The position numbers were made by a program, and so were the translations under genes. The notes under the pieces were generated by a model, which was given only the letters and a program-made list of their open reading frames with translations, searched no databases and was not told the origin of the DNA. Shown in pieces: positions 31,227-40,187 of a stretch of DNA of 64,000 nucleotides (within the stretch, counting starts at the first letter, position 1; every line of letters starts with the position of its first letter). The stretch is from Gordonia sp049847105 (lineage in GTDB: Bacteria > Actinomycetota > Actinomycetes > Mycobacteriales > Mycobacteriaceae): the NCBI RefSeq assembly GCF_049847105.1, contig NZ_JBNCNS010000003.1, forward strand, positions 186,001-250,000, in the 5' to 3' direction.

Positions 31227-32987
31227 CGCCAGCGCGTCGGCCGCCCGAACGAAGGCGAGATGGGACAGGGCCTGCGGGATGTTGCCGGCCTGGCGGCCCG
31301 CGCCGACGTCGTACTCCTCGGAGAACAGTCCGACGTCGTTGGCGGTCGCGCACGCACGGTCCATCAGCGCCACCGCGTCGTGGTGCCGTCCACTCATCGC
31401 GTATTGCGTGACCAGCCAGAACGTGCAGGCCAGGAACGGATGTTCGTCGCCGTCGAGCCCGTCGACCCCGGAGCCGGTGCGATACCGGTGCACCAGTCCG
31501 CCGGGCATCAGAACCCGCTCGATCTCGGCGACGGTCGCGAGCATCCGGGGGTCGTCGGCGGCGCAGAAACCGACCTGTGGGAGCAGCAGCAACGACGCGT
31601 CCACTTCGTCGGTCCCGGCGTATTGGACAAATCGCCCGGCCGCCGGATCCACCCCCGCGCTGTCGATCTCGGCCCGGACCCGGGCGCGGAGTTCGCGCCA
31701 GTGCTCGGGTGAGCCGTCGAGGTCGAACTCTTCGGACGCACGGACACCGCGATCGAAGGCCGCCCAGATCATCGCGCGGGAATGGGTGAACATCTGCGGG
31801 TCCCCGCGCATTTCCCAGATCCCGTTGTCGGGACGTTCGAGATTCGCCTCGACCTGCTCGAGCAACGCCTTCTGCAGCGACCACGACATCGGGGTTTCCT
31901 GCAGTCCTGCCTGCCGTGCCGACTCGAGACCGCAGAGCACCTCGCCGATCACATCGCCCTGGTATTGGTTCACCGCGCCGTTTCCGATCCGGACCGGTGC
32001 GGCGTTCTGATAGCCCGGCAGATGCGACAGCTCCCGCTCCTCGAGATCGCGCTCCCCGGCGATGCCGTACATGATCTGCAATTCCTTGGTGTTGCCGGCG
32101 ATCGCGCGCATCAGCCACATGCGCCAGTGCTCGGCCACCCGGAGAAAGCCGTGATTCACCAACGCCTCCAGGGTGAGCGAGGCGTCGCGCAGCCACACAT
32201 ATCGATAATCCCAGTTGCGGCTGCCGCCGAACTGTTCGGGGAGTGATGTGGTCGCGGCGGCGACGATGCCGCCGGTGTCGAGATTGCTCAGCGCACGCAG
32301 CGTGATCAGCGATCGGACCATCTGCTCGTGGTGCGGTCCGGAATGGTCGATGCGGCTCGACCATCCGGTCCACCAGCCGACTGCGTGGTCGAGCGCCGCG
32401 TCGACGTCGAGGGGGTCGGGTTCGGGCCGGTGCGAGTGATACCAGGTGAGCGTGAGGTCGACGGTCACGTCGGGTTCGACGGTGAAGAACCCGCGGTGCA
32501 CGTTGCCGTCGGCGTGCAGCGCCGCCCCCCGCACGACCACCGCGTCCGGGCCCGCGATGGCACGCAGCGCGGGCCCCTCGGCGTTGCCGACCTGCAGGAC
32601 CCACGGCACCGCCCGTGCGTAGTCGAAGCGCATCCGCAGATCGGTCTGGAACTCGACGTGGCCCGACAGCCCGACGACGCGTCGGACGAGGTCGACCCGA
32701 CCGCCGTCGAGGGGCATGAACTCGTGCACCTCGGCCACGCCGGTCGAGGTCTCCCATCGCGTGACGAGGACGAGGGTGTCCCCCGTGTACGCACGACTGC
32801 ACTGCGCCGATCCCTCCCGTGGTGCCAGCGTCCAGCAGCCGTGCTCTTCGTCGCCGAGCAGCGCGGCGAAGATCGACGCCGAGTCGAACCGGGGCACACA
32901 GAACCAGTCGATCTCGCCGCGACGCGACACGAGCGCTGCGGTGCGACAGTCGCCGATCAGGGCGTAATCCTCGATGTTCGGACGCAT
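31224..32987 (-). CDS. Glycoside hydrolase family 15 protein (trehalase/glucoamylase-like)
   Basis: A 587-residue GH15 protein. The N-terminus IEDYALIGDCRTAALVSRRGEIDWFC and the signature RNWDYRYVWLRDASLTLEAL are typical of the mycobacterial trehalase-like branch. The catalytic domain is an (alpha/alpha)6 barrel in the C-terminal half. In mycobacteria a related enzyme hydrolyses trehalose to glucose. It is divergent from glucose-6-phosphate dehydrogenase with 77 nt between, which would feed released glucose into the pentose phosphate pathway (inference). ATG 32987 chosen because it begins the conserved N-terminus. Confidence 0.88.
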   Translation of the reverse strand: MRPNIEDYALIGDCRTAALVSRRGEIDWFCVPRFDSASIFAALLGDEEHGCWTLAPREGSAQCSRAYTGDTLVLVTRWETSTGVAEVHEFMPLDGGRVDLVRRVVGLSGHVEFQTDLRMRFDYARAVPWVLQVGNAEGPALRAIAGPDAVVVRGAALHADGNVHRGFFTVEPDVTVDLTLTWYHSHRPEPDPLDVDAALDHAVGWWTGWSSRIDHSGPHHEQMVRSLITLRALSNLDTGGIVAAATTSLPEQFGGSRNWDYRYVWLRDASLTLEALVNHGFLRVAEHWRMWLMRAIAGNTKELQIMYGIAGERDLEERELSHLPGYQNAAPVRIGNGAVNQYQGDVIGEVLCGLESARQAGLQETPMSWSLQKALLEQVEANLERPDNGIWEMRGDPQMFTHSRAMIWAAFDRGVRASEEFDLDGSPEHWRELRARVRAEIDSAGVDPAAGRFVQYAGTDEVDASLLLLPQVGFCAADDPRMLATVAEIERVLMPGGLVHRYRTGSGVDGLDGDEHPFLACTFWLVTQYAMSGRHHDAVALMDRACATANDVGLFSEEYDVGAGRQAGNIPQALSHLAFVRAADALA

Positions 32988-33064
32988 ACATCGATTCTTA
33001 CCGCCATCGTGCGATGTATCGGCGAGTTCGGCCCTGGCGAGTTCGATGCGCGTTACCGTCGGGC

Positions 33065-34426
33065 ATGGCCGAGACGACACTCTTCATCCTTGGTGCGACG
33101 GGGGATCTGACCTCCCGCCTGCTGTTGCCGGCACTCGAGCAGCTCCTTGCTCTCGAGCCGGATCGCGACGTTCGGCTCGTCGGTGTGGGGCGGCGAGAGG
33201 TCTCCGACGATCAATGGCGCGACCGCGTCCGCGACGCGTTCGGTGACGAGCCGGCGCCCGCCGCGGCCCGACTCGCCGACTCGACGACCTATCTGCAGGC
33301 GGATATCGGTTCCGCCGACGGGCTTCGAACGATTCTCGGGTCGGCGCAGGGCCGACCGATCCTCTACTTCGCCGTCCCGCCCGCGATCGCACAGGCATCG
33401 TGTGAGGCCATGACGGACGTGGAGGTGCCGTCCGGCGCGATCCTCGCTCTCGAGAAACCATTCGGCACCGATGAGACGAGCGCCCACGCGTTCAATGAGA
33501 CCCTGGCCCACCTCGTCCCGGAGAACCAGGTGTTCCGCGTCGATCATTTCCTGGGCCAGTCGATCCTCCTGGACCTGATCGGGGTGCGGTTCGCCAATCG
33601 TGTGTTCGAGCCGGTGTGGTCGGCCGATCACATCGAATCCGTGGTCATCCGCTACGACGAGACACTCGGACTCGAAGGCCGCGCAGGCTATTACGACAAA
33701 GCCGGTGCGTTCGTCGACATGTTGCAGAGTCACCTGCTCGAACTCCTCTCGGTGGTGGCAATGGATTCCCCCGCGTCGTTGGGCGAGCGAGATCTGCGCG
33801 ATGCCACCGCGGCCGCCCTGCGCGCCACCCGCGTCTGGGAGGGCGATCCCATTCGTGCCTCCCATCGGGCGCGGTACACCTCGGGTGAGGTGGATGGTCA
33901 TCGGCTGCCGGCCTACACCGACGAGGAGGGCGTCGATCCGTCGCGCAACACCGAGACGCTCGCCGAGGCAACCTTCGAGGTGCGTACCGCCCGCTGGGCG
34001 GGTGTGCCCTTCACCCTGCGGTCGGGCAAGGCGATCGAACCCGCGGTCAAGGAGATCGCCCTCACCTTCCGGCCGGTCCGTCATCTGCCGGAACAGTTTC
34101 GCGGTGAGGCGGCGAGCAACGTTCTCCGGTTCTCCTTCGGTCCGGACACGATGTCGTTGCGGCTCAACGTGCACGACGGTTCGCACCCGTTCGACCTGAA
34201 GGCGACCGAACTCGACGCCGATCTGGGGGTCGGGTCGCCTCGGGCCTACGCGGAGGTGTTGTCCGGGATCCTCGACGGCGACGCAACTCTCGCGGTGCGG
34301 GGCGACACCGCGGAGCAATGCTGGCGGATCGTCGCGCCGATCCTCGACGCCTGGCGGTCCGATCAGGTCCCGATTGACGAGTACCCGGCCGGCTCGAGCG
34401 GGCCGACGGACTGGCCTGCGCTGTGA
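33065..34426 (+). CDS. zwf: Glucose-6-phosphate 1-dehydrogenase
   Basis: A 453-residue enzyme with the N-terminal dinucleotide motif GATGDLTSRLL (10-20), EKPFGTD and the catalytic His161 in RVDHFLGQ (commonly RIDHYLGK). The Lys of the usual box is Gln here, as seen in some divergent actinobacterial paralogues, so activity should be checked. It would oxidise glucose-6-phosphate with NADP. ATG 33065 has no strong ribosome site. The stop overlaps the next GTG by 4 nt, linking it to an epoxide hydrolase gene. Confidence 0.85.
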   Translation: MAETTLFILGATGDLTSRLLLPALEQLLALEPDRDVRLVGVGRREVSDDQWRDRVRDAFGDEPAPAAARLADSTTYLQADIGSADGLRTILGSAQGRPILYFAVPPAIAQASCEAMTDVEVPSGAILALEKPFGTDETSAHAFNETLAHLVPENQVFRVDHFLGQSILLDLIGVRFANRVFEPVWSADHIESVVIRYDETLGLEGRAGYYDKAGAFVDMLQSHLLELLSVVAMDSPASLGERDLRDATAAALRATRVWEGDPIRASHRARYTSGEVDGHRLPAYTDEEGVDPSRNTETLAEATFEVRTARWAGVPFTLRSGKAIEPAVKEIALTFRPVRHLPEQFRGEAASNVLRFSFGPDTMSLRLNVHDGSHPFDLKATELDADLGVGSPRAYAEVLSGILDGDATLAVRGDTAEQCWRIVAPILDAWRSDQVPIDEYPAGSSGPTDWPAL

Positions 34427-35580
34427 GTGCCGGCCCGCAGTCGATGTCGCTGCGAACGGATCCGCAGGTCATCGAGGATCTCCGAATGCGTCTGAGGGCA
34501 ACCCGCTGGCCGGACTCTCCCGCCGGTTGGTCCCTGGGGGCCGATGTCGACTACCTACGTAAGCTGATCGGCTACTGGGCGGACCAATTCGACTGGCCGG
34601 CACAGGAATCCGAGATCGAACGACTCCCGCATCTGCGAGTCGAGGTCGGCGGCCTCGGGATACATGTCGTCCACGCCCGCGCGCCGGACCGCGCCGGACC
34701 CGTGATGCCCCTGCTGCTCAACCACGGCTGGCCGGACTCGTTCTGGCGCTACCTCAAGGTGATTCCGCTGCTGAGTAACCCCGGGGCGCACGGTGGCGAC
34801 CCCGCCGATGCCTTCGACGTGATCGTGCCCGACATGCCCGGTTTCGGATATTCCGATCACCCGGCCCACGCGTACGATTCGATCGCGGTGGCCATGCTGT
34901 GGGCGGAACTGATGACCGAGCTCGGATATGACACGTTCGGTACCGCCGGTGGCGACATGGGGAGTCAGGTCAGCAGGTTTCTCGCACTCGACCAACCCGA
35001 ACGTGTCGTCGCCGTGCATCGTATGGATGCCGGATTGCCCAAGTACTGGGGAGACCCGGAAGAACTCGACGACACCGAACGCGCGTGGATCGAGACGGGG
35101 ACGGTGTGGGCGCGCACCGAAGGTGCATATGCGGCGATGCACAGCACCAAGCCGGTCACCGCCGCGGTCGGTCTCACCGACTCGCCGGCCGGCCTCGCGG
35201 CGTGGATCGTCGAGAAGCTGCGTGCATGGAGCGACTGCAACGGTGACCTCGAGACGGTGTTCACGAAGGACGAGATCCTCACCCTGCTCACCCAGTACTG
35301 GGTGACCGGCAGTATCGGATCGTCGATGCGGATGTACCACGCCAATGCGGTGATCCCGCTCGATCAGTACACCCGACATGTGGACGTGCCGTCGGGCTTC
35401 TCACTGTTCGGCGGTGACGTGCTCAAACCGCCGCGGGCCTGGCTCGAACGAACAGCGAATGTCGTCAGCGTGACGGAGCCGGAACACGGCGGGCATTTCG
35501 CGCCGTTCGAACAGCCCGAGCTGTACGCGCAGGAACTCCGGGACTTCTTTCGACCGTTCCGCAGCGGATTCGCAGACTGA
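34423..35580 (+). CDS. Epoxide hydrolase (N-terminal EHN domain type)
   Basis: A 385-residue alpha/beta hydrolase with the N-terminal epoxide hydrolase domain (LRMRLRATRWPD). Active-site features are HGWPDSFW (oxyanion), nucleophile Asp178 in GGDMGS and His358 in EHGGHFAPFEQP. It should open epoxides to diols; substrate unknown. GTG 34423 overlaps the zwf stop (GTGA), so the two are cotranscribed even though they share no obvious pathway. Confidence 0.88.
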   Translation: MSAGPQSMSLRTDPQVIEDLRMRLRATRWPDSPAGWSLGADVDYLRKLIGYWADQFDWPAQESEIERLPHLRVEVGGLGIHVVHARAPDRAGPVMPLLLNHGWPDSFWRYLKVIPLLSNPGAHGGDPADAFDVIVPDMPGFGYSDHPAHAYDSIAVAMLWAELMTELGYDTFGTAGGDMGSQVSRFLALDQPERVVAVHRMDAGLPKYWGDPEELDDTERAWIETGTVWARTEGAYAAMHSTKPVTAAVGLTDSPAGLAAWIVEKLRAWSDCNGDLETVFTKDEILTLLTQYWVTGSIGSSMRMYHANAVIPLDQYTRHVDVPSGFSLFGGDVLKPPRAWLERTANVVSVTEPEHGGHFAPFEQPELYAQELRDFFRPFRSGFAD

Positions 35581-35657
35581 CGAGGCTGCACACCGCTCGG
35601 CGTGATCGAGCAGGAATCGAGAAGTCTTACGGAACGTTCGGGCCTAACGTCATACGC

Positions 35658-36269
35658 ATGACAACAATCACCGCCATCACCCTCGACGTTCCTGACACCG
35701 CCGCCGCGGAGACCTTCTACGACAAAGCCTTCGGGCTGGGCGATCGACTCCGTTTCCGGACGGCCGAACAGCCGACCGCCGGCTTCCGGGGATTCGTCCT
35801 GTCCCTCGTCGTCGCCGATCCCGGCGTCGTCGATTCGCTGATCATGCCTGCTCTCGGCGCAGGTGCCACCGAGATCAAGCCCGCCAAGAAGTCCTTCTGG
35901 GGCTACGGCGGCGTGGTGCAGGCGCCGGACGGCACCATCTGGAAGGTCGCGACGTCGAACAAGAAGGCGTCCGGTGCCCCGGCCCGCCAGCTCGACGACA
36001 TCGTGCTCCTCATCGGCGCCGACGACGTGGCCGCGAGCAAGAAGTTCTACGTCGAGCAGGGACTCGACGTCGCGAAGAGCTTCGGCCGCAAGTATGTCGA
36101 GTTCGCAAGCGAGCCCGATTCGGTGAAGCTGGCACTCTACGGACGGCGCGCCGCGGCCAAGGATGCCGGGGTGGATGCGGAGGGCAGTGGGTCGCATCGG
36201 CTGCTGGTGGGCAGCTCCGGTGCGTCGTTCACCGACCCCGATGGCTTCGTGTGGGAGCCGGCCCAGTAG
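35658..36269 (+). CDS. VOC (glyoxalase/bleomycin resistance) superfamily protein
   Basis: A 203-residue protein with two VOC halves (about 1-105 and 112-203; ITLDVPDTAAAETFYDKAFG and DDVAASKKFYVEQGLDVAKSFG). Each half ends in a PDG/DPDGxxWE strand typical of the fold. The reaction cannot be told: family members are lyases, isomerases, dioxygenases or binding proteins. ATG 35658 has no good ribosome site. Stands alone. Confidence 0.82.
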   Translation: MTTITAITLDVPDTAAAETFYDKAFGLGDRLRFRTAEQPTAGFRGFVLSLVVADPGVVDSLIMPALGAGATEIKPAKKSFWGYGGVVQAPDGTIWKVATSNKKASGAPARQLDDIVLLIGADDVAASKKFYVEQGLDVAKSFGRKYVEFASEPDSVKLALYGRRAAAKDAGVDAEGSGSHRLLVGSSGASFTDPDGFVWEPAQ

Positions 36270-36314
36270 GTCCGGGAGGGCATTAGGCTGGTCGCCGTCA
36301 CGTACCCCGGCGAA

Positions 36315-36815
36315 GTGGATCAGTCGATGGAACGCATCATCAGCGGAGATGAACGAGCCCTGCTGGAGAACATGGTCGACCGCAATCGGGAGGCGTTGAT
36401 CGAGTCCGTCGTCCGACTCTCGGACGCGTCATCGCGGTCGCGACTCGTGCCGTCGGCGACAACGCCGATCGGCCTCCTCAGACACGGTGCGGCGGCGGAA
36501 CGTTTCTGGTTTCAGCACATCCTGGACGGACGGGCGAAAGAGGACTGCAGCGGACCGGCCACCCCGGGGGAGGCGAGCTTTGCCATCCCCGACGGCCGGT
36601 CGCTCGACGACGTCGTCGACGAGTTCCGGAGCGCCGCCGCGGAATCGCGCGAGATCGTGTCCTCGTACGACATGTCCGACACCTTTCAGAACTCGCACGG
36701 TGCGGACGTGAGCGTTCGGTGGCTCATGCTGCACATGATCGAAGAGATCGCTCGCCACGCCGGGCACGCCGACATCCTGGTCGAACTCATCACCGCCGAG
36801 GCCGCACCGACATGA
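36315..36815 (+). CDS. DinB/DUF664 family protein
   Basis: A 166-residue four-helix protein of the DinB/DUF664 group, with the spaced histidines LLRHGAAAERFW, MLHMIEEIARHAGHADILVE that form a metal site. Relatives include thiol-dependent transferases using mycothiol or bacillithiol; activity here is not known. GTG 36315 or ATG 36327 could start it. Confidence 0.8.
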   Translation: MDQSMERIISGDERALLENMVDRNREALIESVVRLSDASSRSRLVPSATTPIGLLRHGAAAERFWFQHILDGRAKEDCSGPATPGEASFAIPDGRSLDDVVDEFRSAAAESREIVSSYDMSDTFQNSHGADVSVRWLMLHMIEEIARHAGHADILVELITAEAAPT

Positions 36816-36855
36816 ACCTTCGTGGCGGCTCGCCGAGAAACCCACGCCGGGTATT

Positions 36856-37626
36856 TCAGCTCCCGGTGACGACCGCGACGCCGACACGTCCGCCGTCGAC
36901 GTCGACGACGGTGCCATGGACGAACTCCGCGTCGTCGGATGCCAGGTAGGCCGCCGCGGCCGCGATCGCGTCGGGGTGGCCCGCGCGGCCGGCAGGCGTA
37001 CCGATCATCAAGGCCTCCCCGGGATATACGGCGTCGGAGTCGAGATCGGGCGTGCGGATGACGCCGGGCGAGACCGCGTTGACCCGGATGTTGTCTGCAC
37101 GGAACTCCGCAGACCATGCCCGCGTGAGGGTTTCGAGTGCGCCCTTGCTCGACGCATAGAGGGCTCCCGAACCGATACCGAGCCTGGCCACCCAACTCCC
37201 GAGATTGACGATGACGCCGCCCCCGGAGGCGGACATCGTCGGTACGAGCGCTCGCACGAGGAAGAACGGCGCCTTCACATTGACGCCGTACACCCGATCA
37301 AAGGTGTCGTCGTCGACGGTTCTGGTGGTGGAGGAGGGAAAGATCCCCGCGTTGTTCACGAGGATGTCGAGTCGACCGCCGGCCGCGGATACGGCCTCGC
37401 GGGCGAGTGTTGCACTCGCGGACGAACTGCCGTCGAGGTCCGCCCGGACAAAATCGGCGCGGCCTCCCCGGTCGCGGATGTGCTCGACGACCGACCGGCC
37501 ACGGTCGGGGTCTCGACCGGAAACGACGACATGCGCTCCTTCATCGGCGAAGCGATAGGCGATGGCACGGCCGATGTTGCTGGTCGAGCCGGTGATCAGT
37601 GCGGTCCTGCCGTCGAGTCGCTGCAT
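36856..37626 (-). CDS. Short-chain dehydrogenase/reductase
   Basis: A 256-residue classical SDR: TGSTSNIG (12-19), NNAG (about 91-94), catalytic Ser and YASSKGALE, and a C-terminal GGRVGVA. It should be an NAD(P)-dependent alcohol/ketone oxidoreductase, FabG-like in form. It is divergent from a TetR gene with a 64-nt gap containing an inverted repeat, so it is probably repressed by that TetR protein. Confidence 0.88.
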   Translation of the reverse strand: MQRLDGRTALITGSTSNIGRAIAYRFADEGAHVVVSGRDPDRGRSVVEHIRDRGGRADFVRADLDGSSSASATLAREAVSAAGGRLDILVNNAGIFPSSTTRTVDDDTFDRVYGVNVKAPFFLVRALVPTMSASGGGVIVNLGSWVARLGIGSGALYASSKGALETLTRAWSAEFRADNIRVNAVSPGVIRTPDLDSDAVYPGEALMIGTPAGRAGHPDAIAAAAAYLASDDAEFVHGTVVDVDGGRVGVAVVTGS

Positions 37627-37648
37627 GTCCGCCGACGGTAGGCGGGTA

Positions 37649-37672
37649 TTTCTGGACCGGCAAGTCCAAAAA
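37649..37672. promoter_or_regulatory. TetR operator-like inverted repeat
   Basis: TTTCTGGAC-CGGCAA-GTCCAAAAA: 9-bp arms with one mismatch, between the SDR and TetR genes. Typical size for a TetR operator. Confidence 0.6.
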
Positions 37673-37690
37673 CGTCGTAGGCTGGGTCAC

Positions 37691-38275
37691 GTGGCATTGA
37701 CGACGAAGGGGCGGGCGACCCGCAAACGGATCGTCGAGGAGACGGCCGCGTACCTGCGGCAGGGCGACCCCGGCGGCGTCACCCTCGACGACGTGCGCAC
37801 GGTCACCGGGACCAGCAAGAGTCAACTCTTCCATTACTTCCCGGGCGGGAAGGAGGAGCTGTGGTTGGAGGTCGCCCGGCACGAGGCGGACCGGGTGCTG
37901 GAGGACCAGCAACCGTATCTGGGCACCCTGGACACCTGGGAGGCGTGGGAGCGCTGGCGGGAGGTGCTCGTCGCGCGGTATCGGGCGCAGGGGCCGCACT
38001 GCCCACTCGCCGCCCTGATGAGTCAGGTGGGCGCGGCACCGGGCGCTGCCGATGTGGCGACGGCGTTGCTCCAGCGATGGCAAAGGCAAGTGCGACAGGG
38101 GATCACCGCACTTCAGTCGAGTGGGATCGCTCGCCCGGGTGTGGACGCCGATGGTCTCGCGGCCGCATTGATCGCCGGTATCCAGGGAGGGGTGACGGTT
38201 CTCCGGACGACGGGGGACACGGCTCACCTCGAAGCCGTGCTCGACGTCCTGTTCGCGCACCTGCGGCCCGAGTGA
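37691..38275 (+). CDS. TetR family regulator
   Basis: A 194-residue repressor from GTG 37691. The HTH (VTLDDVRTVTGTSKSQLFHYFPGGKEEL; about 29-55) includes the YFPGGKEEL end common in the LmrA/YxaF-like TetR group. The C-terminal ligand domain follows. It is divergent from the SDR gene and probably controls it and itself through the inverted repeat between them. Confidence 0.88.
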   Translation: MALTTKGRATRKRIVEETAAYLRQGDPGGVTLDDVRTVTGTSKSQLFHYFPGGKEELWLEVARHEADRVLEDQQPYLGTLDTWEAWERWREVLVARYRAQGPHCPLAALMSQVGAAPGAADVATALLQRWQRQVRQGITALQSSGIARPGVDADGLAAALIAGIQGGVTVLRTTGDTAHLEAVLDVLFAHLRPE

Positions 38276-38371
38276 GGTGATGCAACCCCGATGATGTTAA
38301 ACGCCGCTGTCTATGATTTGCTGGCCTCACGCTGGAATTCGACGAGGGGAATTCTTCGATGGGGGTGGGCA

Positions 38372-38797
38372 GTGTCGGTGATCCCTGACCGCATCGACGC
38401 GCTCTTCGAGTTCTGGCCGGACCTGACGGCTGCGGAAGTGGTGGGGCGCGCTCGCGAGCGGGGCCACGGCCTCGACGTCGGCACTCTGTCGGCCGTCCGG
38501 TCAGGTCATATGGTGCATCCATCGGTAGAGATCGTCATCGCCATCGCCGCCGGGTTCGGCGTCACTCCGGAGTATTTCGCGGAAGCCGGCGAGACGCCGG
38601 CCTCCGGCGACGAGATCCGGACCGCGCGGCTCGAGGTCGACCACGATCTGTGGATGATGGCCGTGGCGATCGCTCGGCTCCCGCCGGATCGGCGCGACAG
38701 TGTTCTCGAGTTGCTGGATTTTCTCGAGACCACCGACCACCCCCTCGCGCGGCCTGCGTCGCCGGACCACGACGAGCGGCGGCGAGGGAACTCGTGA
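38372..38797 (+). CDS. XRE-like small regulator (EspR-like organisation)
   Basis: About 141 residues with an N-terminal helix-turn-helix (VVGRARERGHGLDVGTLSAVRSGHMVHPSVEIVIAIA) and a C-terminal helical dimerisation segment (LPPDRRDSVLELLDFLE). The arrangement recalls EspR-type nucleoid regulators of mycolata. GTG 38372 chosen: a TATGAT -10-like box (about 38321-38326) upstream argues against the longer frame from 38291. Target genes unknown. Confidence 0.7.
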   Translation: MSVIPDRIDALFEFWPDLTAAEVVGRARERGHGLDVGTLSAVRSGHMVHPSVEIVIAIAAGFGVTPEYFAEAGETPASGDEIRTARLEVDHDLWMMAVAIARLPPDRRDSVLELLDFLETTDHPLARPASPDHDERRRGNS

Positions 38798-38868
38798 CGG
38801 GCCGATGATTTCTCCCGGCTCTTGCAGTCTGACCATCGTCAGCAACGTCGAGAGTGCAGGATTGTCGA

Positions 38869-39519
38869 ATGGGTCAGCTACTGAAAGTGCAGAACTTCAC
38901 CGTGTCGCGCGACGGCTTCGGGGCCGGTGACGGACAGAGCCTCGAACGGCCGTTCGGTCATGCCGATCCGGCGTCGCTGATGTCGTGGGCGGGCGCGACC
39001 GCGAGTTGGCCCAATCGCACCGACTCCGGCGGCAGCCGTGGGCTCGACGACTACCTGACCCGCGACTTCTCCCACAACATCGGTGCCGAGATCATGGGCA
39101 GCCACAAGTTCAGCCCACATCGCGGGCCGTGGAAAGACCATGACTGGCTCGGTTGGTGGGGCGACGAGCCGCCGTTCCACACGCCGGTGTTCGTCCTGAC
39201 CCATCACCTGCGGCCGTCGTTCACCTTGTCGGATACGACGTTCCATTTCATCGACGACGACCCGGCGACGGCCCTCGACAAGGCGAAGGCGGCCGCCGAC
39301 GGTAAGGATGTGCGGCTCGGCGGCGGCGCGACCACCGTGCGGGAGTTCCTCGACGCCGGTCTGGTCGACACCTTGCACGTGGCGGTGTCCGACGAGGTCG
39401 AGCTCGGGTCCGGGGTGCGACTCTGGGAGTCACCCGACGAGCTGCTCGATCGCTATCACTGCGACGTCGTGCCGAGTCCTGGCGGTGCAGTCACGCATCA
39501 CCTGTTCTGGCGGCGGTGA
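38869..39519 (+). CDS. RibD C-terminal/dihydrofolate-reductase-like protein
   Basis: A 216-residue protein of the RibD_C/DHFR-like fold: KVQNFTVSRDGFGAG (strand A), IMGSHKF, TPVFVLTHHLRPSF, RLGGGATTVREFLDAGLVDTLHVAVS. Such stand-alone proteins are NADPH-dependent reductases of unknown substrate. ATG 38869 chosen. Its 3' end overlaps the 3' end of another member of the same family on the opposite strand by 29 nt. Confidence 0.85.
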   Translation: MGQLLKVQNFTVSRDGFGAGDGQSLERPFGHADPASLMSWAGATASWPNRTDSGGSRGLDDYLTRDFSHNIGAEIMGSHKFSPHRGPWKDHDWLGWWGDEPPFHTPVFVLTHHLRPSFTLSDTTFHFIDDDPATALDKAKAAADGKDVRLGGGATTVREFLDAGLVDTLHVAVSDEVELGSGVRLWESPDELLDRYHCDVVPSPGGAVTHHLFWRR

Positions 39520-40093
39520 CATAACGCAGGTGGGTGGCGCGGCGACCGGGGACGACCGTCGGGTCCGCGAGGAGCCGGTGGCCGTTCGCCAGCGGGCCGA
39601 AGTAGCGGATCCCCTCGCCGAAGAGCACCGGTACGAGGCTGACGCAGATCTCGTCCACCAGATCGAGGTCGAGAGCCTGTTGGATGATCGTCGGGCTGGC
39701 GATGATCACATCGCCGGCACCCGCGATCTCTCGTGCACGTGAGACGGCGGCGGCGACGTTGTCGACGAAGGTGGTGTTCGGCCACCGTGCCGTGGCGTCC
39801 TCCGGCGGATGATGAGTGACGACGACGACCGGGACCCCGACCGGATGATGGTCGCCCCAGCCATCGGTGATGTCGAAGAGGTGTCGACCCGACACGAGCG
39901 CGCCGGCGTTGCCGGTCAACTCGCCGAGGACGTCCGCGTCGGCATCGTCGACGTGGAACCCGATGTCCTCGTTGGCGCTGGGCACCGCCGTCTCGCCGGC
40001 GTCGTACCAGGCGAACAGCTCGCCCGGATCGTCGTTCGGGTCGGCGATGAAGCCGTCGAGCGACATCGTCATGTGCGTGATGACTTTTCCCAT
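39491..40093 (-). CDS. RibD C-terminal/dihydrofolate-reductase-like protein
   Basis: A 200-residue RibD_C/DHFR-like reductase (KVITHMTMSLDGFIADP; GALVSGRHLFD; PVVVVTHHPP; ASPTIIQQALDLDLVDEICVSLVPVLFGEG). Convergent with a second family member. Its ribosome site (GAGGAGG) sits at the edge of a strong hairpin (40104-40147), so translation or transcription from upstream may be attenuated. Confidence 0.87.
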   Translation of the reverse strand: MGKVITHMTMSLDGFIADPNDDPGELFAWYDAGETAVPSANEDIGFHVDDADADVLGELTGNAGALVSGRHLFDITDGWGDHHPVGVPVVVVTHHPPEDATARWPNTTFVDNVAAAVSRAREIAGAGDVIIASPTIIQQALDLDLVDEICVSLVPVLFGEGIRYFGPLANGHRLLADPTVVPGRRATHLRYVTAARTGDA

Positions 40094-40103
40094 GGTGGGG
40101 CCT

Positions 40104-40147
40104 CCTCGGTCGCGCCGGTCAACAGTTGTGACCAGGCGCGACCGAGG
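40104..40147 (-). terminator. Hairpin after cutinase gene, abutting the next ribosome site
   Basis: 18-bp arms with one bulged base around a 7-nt loop, between the cutinase stop (40188) and the DHFR-like ATG (40093), both minus strand. The last GAGG of the stem is part of the GAGGAGG ribosome site of the downstream gene. Confidence 0.65.
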
Positions 40148-40187
40148 AACTCATCGGAGTGGGCGAGAAACGTTCGACGGTGAGGCT

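Noticed and set aside
31042..32991. A 649-codon minus-strand frame offset within the GH15 gene
   Set aside because: Arg/Ala-rich shadow of the GH15 reading frame; the GH15 frame contains the full family signature.
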